Shown here one piece after another: positions 6,124 to 8,233 of a DNA stretch of 8,233 bases. Within the stretch, counting starts at the first letter, position 1; the number at the start of each line of letters is the position of its first letter. The notes beneath the pieces were generated by a model. The model saw nothing but the letters and a program-made list of their open reading frames with translations, ran no database searches and had not been told where the DNA came from. Made by a program: the position numbers and the translations under genes. Origin of the DNA: an uncultured Acidobacteriota bacterium (GTDB lineage Bacteria > Acidobacteriota > Blastocatellia > Pyrinomonadales > Pyrinomonadaceae); the NCBI GenBank assembly GCA_902826505.1, contig CADEFG010000197.1:1-8233 (forward strand), in the 5' to 3' direction.

Positions 6124-6494
6124 AGACAACTCCCATCCGTTCAAAGATTTAAGTAAAAGATGAATATGATTCGGCATTATTATCCAAGCAATCAATTTGT
6201 ATCGTTCGCCGTCGAATTTTTGCAACGAATCTTTGACAATTTCCGCAATGCGGCGTTCTTTCAAAAAACATTCTCCGTAACCCGAATCGAGAAATTTCTC
6301 GACCAAAATCATCATCTCGCGGTCAATATCTTCCGGCTTTTTAGTTTTGAGTTCAGCGCGAAATCTTTCCAAAACCTTTTGCGGCAGAGAATCAAACAAA
6401 CGACAGGTTATAAACTGCGTCGCCGATCCCGGATCATAGTGCGGCAAATAACCGCGTGAATACCATCCTTTTGGAAGTTGTTTGTTCATAAAAT

Positions 6495-6539
6495 GGAACG
6501 CCGTCATCGCGGGCGGCACAGATTGCGCGAGCAATCTAA
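6495..6539 (+). repeat. Middle, chimeric REP copy upstream of the RAYT start
   Basis: The first 14 bases (GGAACGCCGTCATC, 6495-6508) equal the head of the outer repeats. The rest differs: a GCCG...CGGC stem (6500-6503 with 6514-6517), then the inner hairpin AGATTGC-GCGA-GCAATCT (6520-6537). It joins the outer-repeat head to the inner-repeat hairpin and begins 5 bases upstream of the RAYT ATG. Confidence 0.75.
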
Positions 6540-6583
6540 ACGCTTTTCTATTTATTCAACTTTATCATTAACGCACGCCGTTT
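6540..6583 (-). other. AT-rich spacer upstream of the RAYT leader
   Basis: Lies between the middle and right REP copies. No promoter with acceptable -35 and -10 boxes is seen. Confidence 0.3.
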
Positions 6584-6627
6584 GAACGCTGAAACAGCGT
6601 TCATTGCCGTCAGGATGACGGCGTTCC
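6584..6627 (-). repeat. Right REP copy, two tandem hairpins after the receptor gene
   Basis: Read on the minus strand: the 31-bp repeat (6627-6597) with hairpin CCGTCA-TCC-TGACGG, then GAACGCTG-TTT-CAGCGTTC (6602-6584) with perfect 8-bp arms. It starts 3 bases after the receptor stop codon. Such tandem hairpins can protect mRNA 3' ends or attenuate read-through; no T-run follows, so a classic terminator is unlikely. Confidence 0.8.
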
Positions 6628-6630
6628 GTT

Positions 6631-8233
6631 TTAATCAAAACGCAAACCGGCACGCATAAAACGCGGCGCGGCGACGGTTCGATTCGGCGTTAGACCGATG
6701 TCGTAGCGCGAATCGAAAATGTTTTCGATCGCCGTGAAAATTGTAAAACGTTTTAATTTATATGAAGCGAACGCGTCGAAGGTCGCAAAGGAACGCAGAC
6801 GCAAAGTGTTCAAATCGTCTTCAAATTGGGAGTCTGAAAATCTGCTTTGCAAAGAAAACGTAAGTTTTACGGTCGGGCGATAAAGGCTTTGAAAAGTTAA
6901 CTGTTGACGCGCGACTTGCGGCAGAAATTTATCGATCAACAACGGATTATTGGGAAAACCCGCAACGCGCGAATCGGTCAGCAGATAGCTTGCCGAAAAT
7001 CTCAAATTGGCAAACGGTGCGTATTGGGCGTCGAATTCAAAGCCTTTCGCGCGGGTTTTGCCGACGTTTTGACGTTGTCTGGTAATTAAATTCGGCGCGG
7101 TCGAAAGCGTGATCGAAACGACCGGGCGCGAAACTTCCGCGATGAAGAAATTTCCGCGCAAAGATAATTTTTTAGAAAATCCGACAAAATTCAAACCCGT
7201 TTCAAACGTCGTGGCGCGTTCCGATTTTAAGTTTTCGTTCGCCAAAGTTAAAACATTTCCGACCCGAAAAGCGCGGTAAAGTTCATTCAAATTCGGGGCG
7301 CGAAACGATTTCGCAAAGGACGCGACGACCGCGAAATTTTGATTTATTTGATACAGCGCGGCGATGCGCGGGCTGAAAGCAGTTTCCGTGCGGTCGCTGA
7401 AATTCGTTGCGTTCGTTAGATTATTCGACAATGTTCGCGTCGCGGAAAGTGCGTTTTTGTTTTCCCAAACGTCGAATCGTCCGCCGAAATTGATATTTAA
7501 TTTTTCGGTGATGTGCCAAATATCCTGCGCGAAAACTCCGAAAGTTTGCTGATTTCCCCCCGCACCGACAAGTGCGCTTGCGCGATTATTGACGAAAACC
7601 GTTTCATCGCTGAAGCCGCGCACTTGCCGAAATTCAAACGAACTCGAAACGACGTGACGTGCGCCGAAAACTTTTGTGTAAAAAAGATTCGCGCCGAAAG
7701 CTTGCGACGGAACGCGTTGGATTCTCGATAAAGTTTCGGTATTGCGATTGTTGGAAACGGCAGAAAATGTTTGATCGTAAGTTTGTTTTTCAACGAACGA
7801 ACGAAATTGAAATGCGCCGAACGTTTCGTCCGAAAAATCCGCGCCGAACGCGAATTGGCGAAAATATGTGCGGTTGTTTGTCAGGCTTGTACCATTGTCG
7901 CGCCGCTCTTGAAACAAGTTTGTTTTGACGAAAACTCGTGAGAATGCGAAGCTTGCGCCGCCCGCTGACGCAGACGGTACTGACTTGGCTGCCGCGTCGC
8001 CGAAATGTTTTTCGATCGTCAGAAATCCATTTTGATGACGACTATTGGCGCGCGTATCGATTATTCCGCGTTCGTTTTCGGTCGGAATATAACCGGCGGT
8101 TTGAAAAGATTCGAGCGCGAGATCGAAATTCCAGCCGCGCCTGCCGTAAGCCGTAAAAAGACTTCCGTCAAATGTATCTTGCGAACCGGCGGAAGTTTGA
8201 ATTCTAAAGATCGGCTTTCCAACAAAAGATTTC
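6631..8233 (-). CDS. TonB-dependent outer-membrane receptor, C-terminal barrel (5' end outside window)
   Basis: The frame is open from the window edge to TAA 6633-6631, giving 533 residues without a true start. The first possible start codon, TTG at 7917, lies deep inside the barrel and is not the real start. The sequence shows alternating polar/aromatic beta strands throughout, for example WNFDLALESFQ and RHQNGFLTIEKHF near the edge. SFRAPNLNELYRAFRVGN (7321-7268 region) and ENLKSERATTFETGLNF are hallmark barrel motifs of TonB-dependent receptors. The end, ENIFDSRYDIGL...RFMRAGLRFD, is the usual last strands; the final residue is Asp after the customary terminal Phe. The plug domain and TonB box would lie upstream, outside the window. 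The barrel imports siderophores, cobalamin or other large ligands across the outer membrane with energy from TonB/ExbBD. The substrate cannot be told; the barrel looks BtuB/siderophore-like. No neighbouring uptake gene helps. Confidence 0.9.
   Translation of the reverse strand, partial: KSFVGKPIFRIQTSAGSQDTFDGSLFTAYGRRGWNFDLALESFQTAGYIPTENERGIIDTRANSRHQNGFLTIEKHFGDAAAKSVPSASAGGASFAFSRVFVKTNLFQERRDNGTSLTNNRTYFRQFAFGADFSDETFGAFQFRSFVEKQTYDQTFSAVSNNRNTETLSRIQRVPSQAFGANLFYTKVFGARHVVSSSFEFRQVRGFSDETVFVNNRASALVGAGGNQQTFGVFAQDIWHITEKLNINFGGRFDVWENKNALSATRTLSNNLTNATNFSDRTETAFSPRIAALYQINQNFAVVASFAKSFRAPNLNELYRAFRVGNVLTLANENLKSERATTFETGLNFVGFSKKLSLRGNFFIAEVSRPVVSITLSTAPNLITRQRQNVGKTRAKGFEFDAQYAPFANLRFSASYLLTDSRVAGFPNNPLLIDKFLPQVARQQLTFQSLYRPTVKLTFSLQSRFSDSQFEDDLNTLRLRSFATFDAFASYKLKRFTIFTAIENIFDSRYDIGLTPNRTVAAPRFMRAGLRFD

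Larger units (their letters stand above)
5893..6489 (-). pseudogene. REP-associated tyrosine transposase (RAYT), broken by an in-frame stop
   Basis: A Y1-type HUH nuclease that acts on REP hairpins in single-stranded DNA. The frame runs for 199 codons from ATG 6489 to TAA 5893. Residues 9-31 (WYSRGYLPHYDPG...FITCRL) are a typical RAYT opening. The HUH motif is MPNHIHLLLK (105-114; His108, His110). Codon 123 is TAA (6123-6121). Beyond it the same frame continues with family-typical sequence: ILQSFKSFTAQEANKIL (124-140), FWMREYFDRRIR (146-157) and RYIENNPVKAGF (167-178). Tyr168 of the last motif aligns with the catalytic Tyr115 of E. coli TnpA-REP (alignment from memory). A full copy would probably read Leu-Ser-Lys-Ile-Leu, so one AAA to TAA change explains the break. 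The 122-residue product keeps the HUH motif but lacks the tyrosine. A start at 6534 was rejected because it would translate the REP. No Shine-Dalgarno is seen. Confidence 0.85.
5805..6627. mobile_element. RAYT/REP element with 31-bp inverted ends
   Basis: An 823-bp unit bounded by perfect 31-bp inverted repeats (5805-5835 and 6597-6627). It encloses a RAYT pseudogene and a second, inner pair of inverted hairpins (5893-5915 and 6516-6539). It fills the gap between the receptor stop (6631-6633) and the ettA ATG (5797), leaving 3 and 7 bases at the ends. RAYTs are known to be associated with REP/BIME palindromes that they process as single strands. Whether this whole unit ever moved is inferred from its tidy ends; no target-site duplication is evident. 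Confidence 0.65.

Noticed and set aside
6490..6534. Upstream start for the RAYT adding 15 residues
   Set aside because: It would translate the middle REP; the ATG at 6489 begins a typical RAYT N-terminus.
6121..6534. The 137-residue frame as a complete small protein
   Set aside because: The same frame continues past the TAA with conserved RAYT motifs to 5893, so this is the front part of a broken gene.
7915..7917. TTG as start of the TonB receptor
   Set aside because: The frame is open to the window edge and the residues before it are typical barrel strands; the real start is outside.
7659..8156. Plus-strand open frames opposite the receptor gene
   Set aside because: Shadows of the receptor reading frame with Arg-rich composition and no recognisable motif.

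Overview
The window reads almost entirely on the minus strand and comes from a Gram-negative bacterium: it has the beta-barrel of a TonB-dependent outer-membrane receptor and a lipobox lipoprotein. The style of the proteins (HTH_34 regulator paired with a small membrane protein, GT-C transferase with a TPR tail, EttA, a RAYT transposase) suggests Acidobacteriota, perhaps Blastocatellia. That placement is inference from protein flavour and not from a marker gene.

In order of transcription (right to left). (1) 8233-6631: 3' part of a TonB-dependent receptor gene; its plug domain lies outside the window. (2) 6627-5805: an 823-bp element filling almost exactly the gap between the receptor stop codon and the ettA start codon. 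It carries a REP-associated tyrosine transposase (RAYT) broken by one in-frame TAA. It is bounded by perfect 31-bp inverted repeats that fold into tandem hairpins, with a second, inner pair of inverted hairpins next to the RAYT gene ends. (3) 5797-4106: a complete ABC-F protein of the EttA type, whose 5' leader is the REP sequence. (4) 4030-4093: a large hairpin built of heptamer repeats, probably the ettA terminator. (5) 3941-1145: a two-gene unit, lipoprotein then GT-C-like membrane glycosyltransferase with a TPR tail; the reading frames overlap by 14 bp and the second uses GTG. (6) 1094-17: a 17-bp perfect palindrome and a sigma70-like promoter, then a six-helix membrane protein and an HTH_34 winged-helix regulator. 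A further gene starts at position 7 with its ribosome binding site overlapping the regulator stop codon.

The genes do not form one pathway. The most noteworthy structure is the RAYT/REP element: nested inverted repeats, hairpins whose loops differ while the stems are kept, a REP hairpin that also encodes the transposase C-terminus, and a REP now serving as the leader of a housekeeping translation-factor gene. The second is the regulator/membrane-protein operon with a clear candidate operator.
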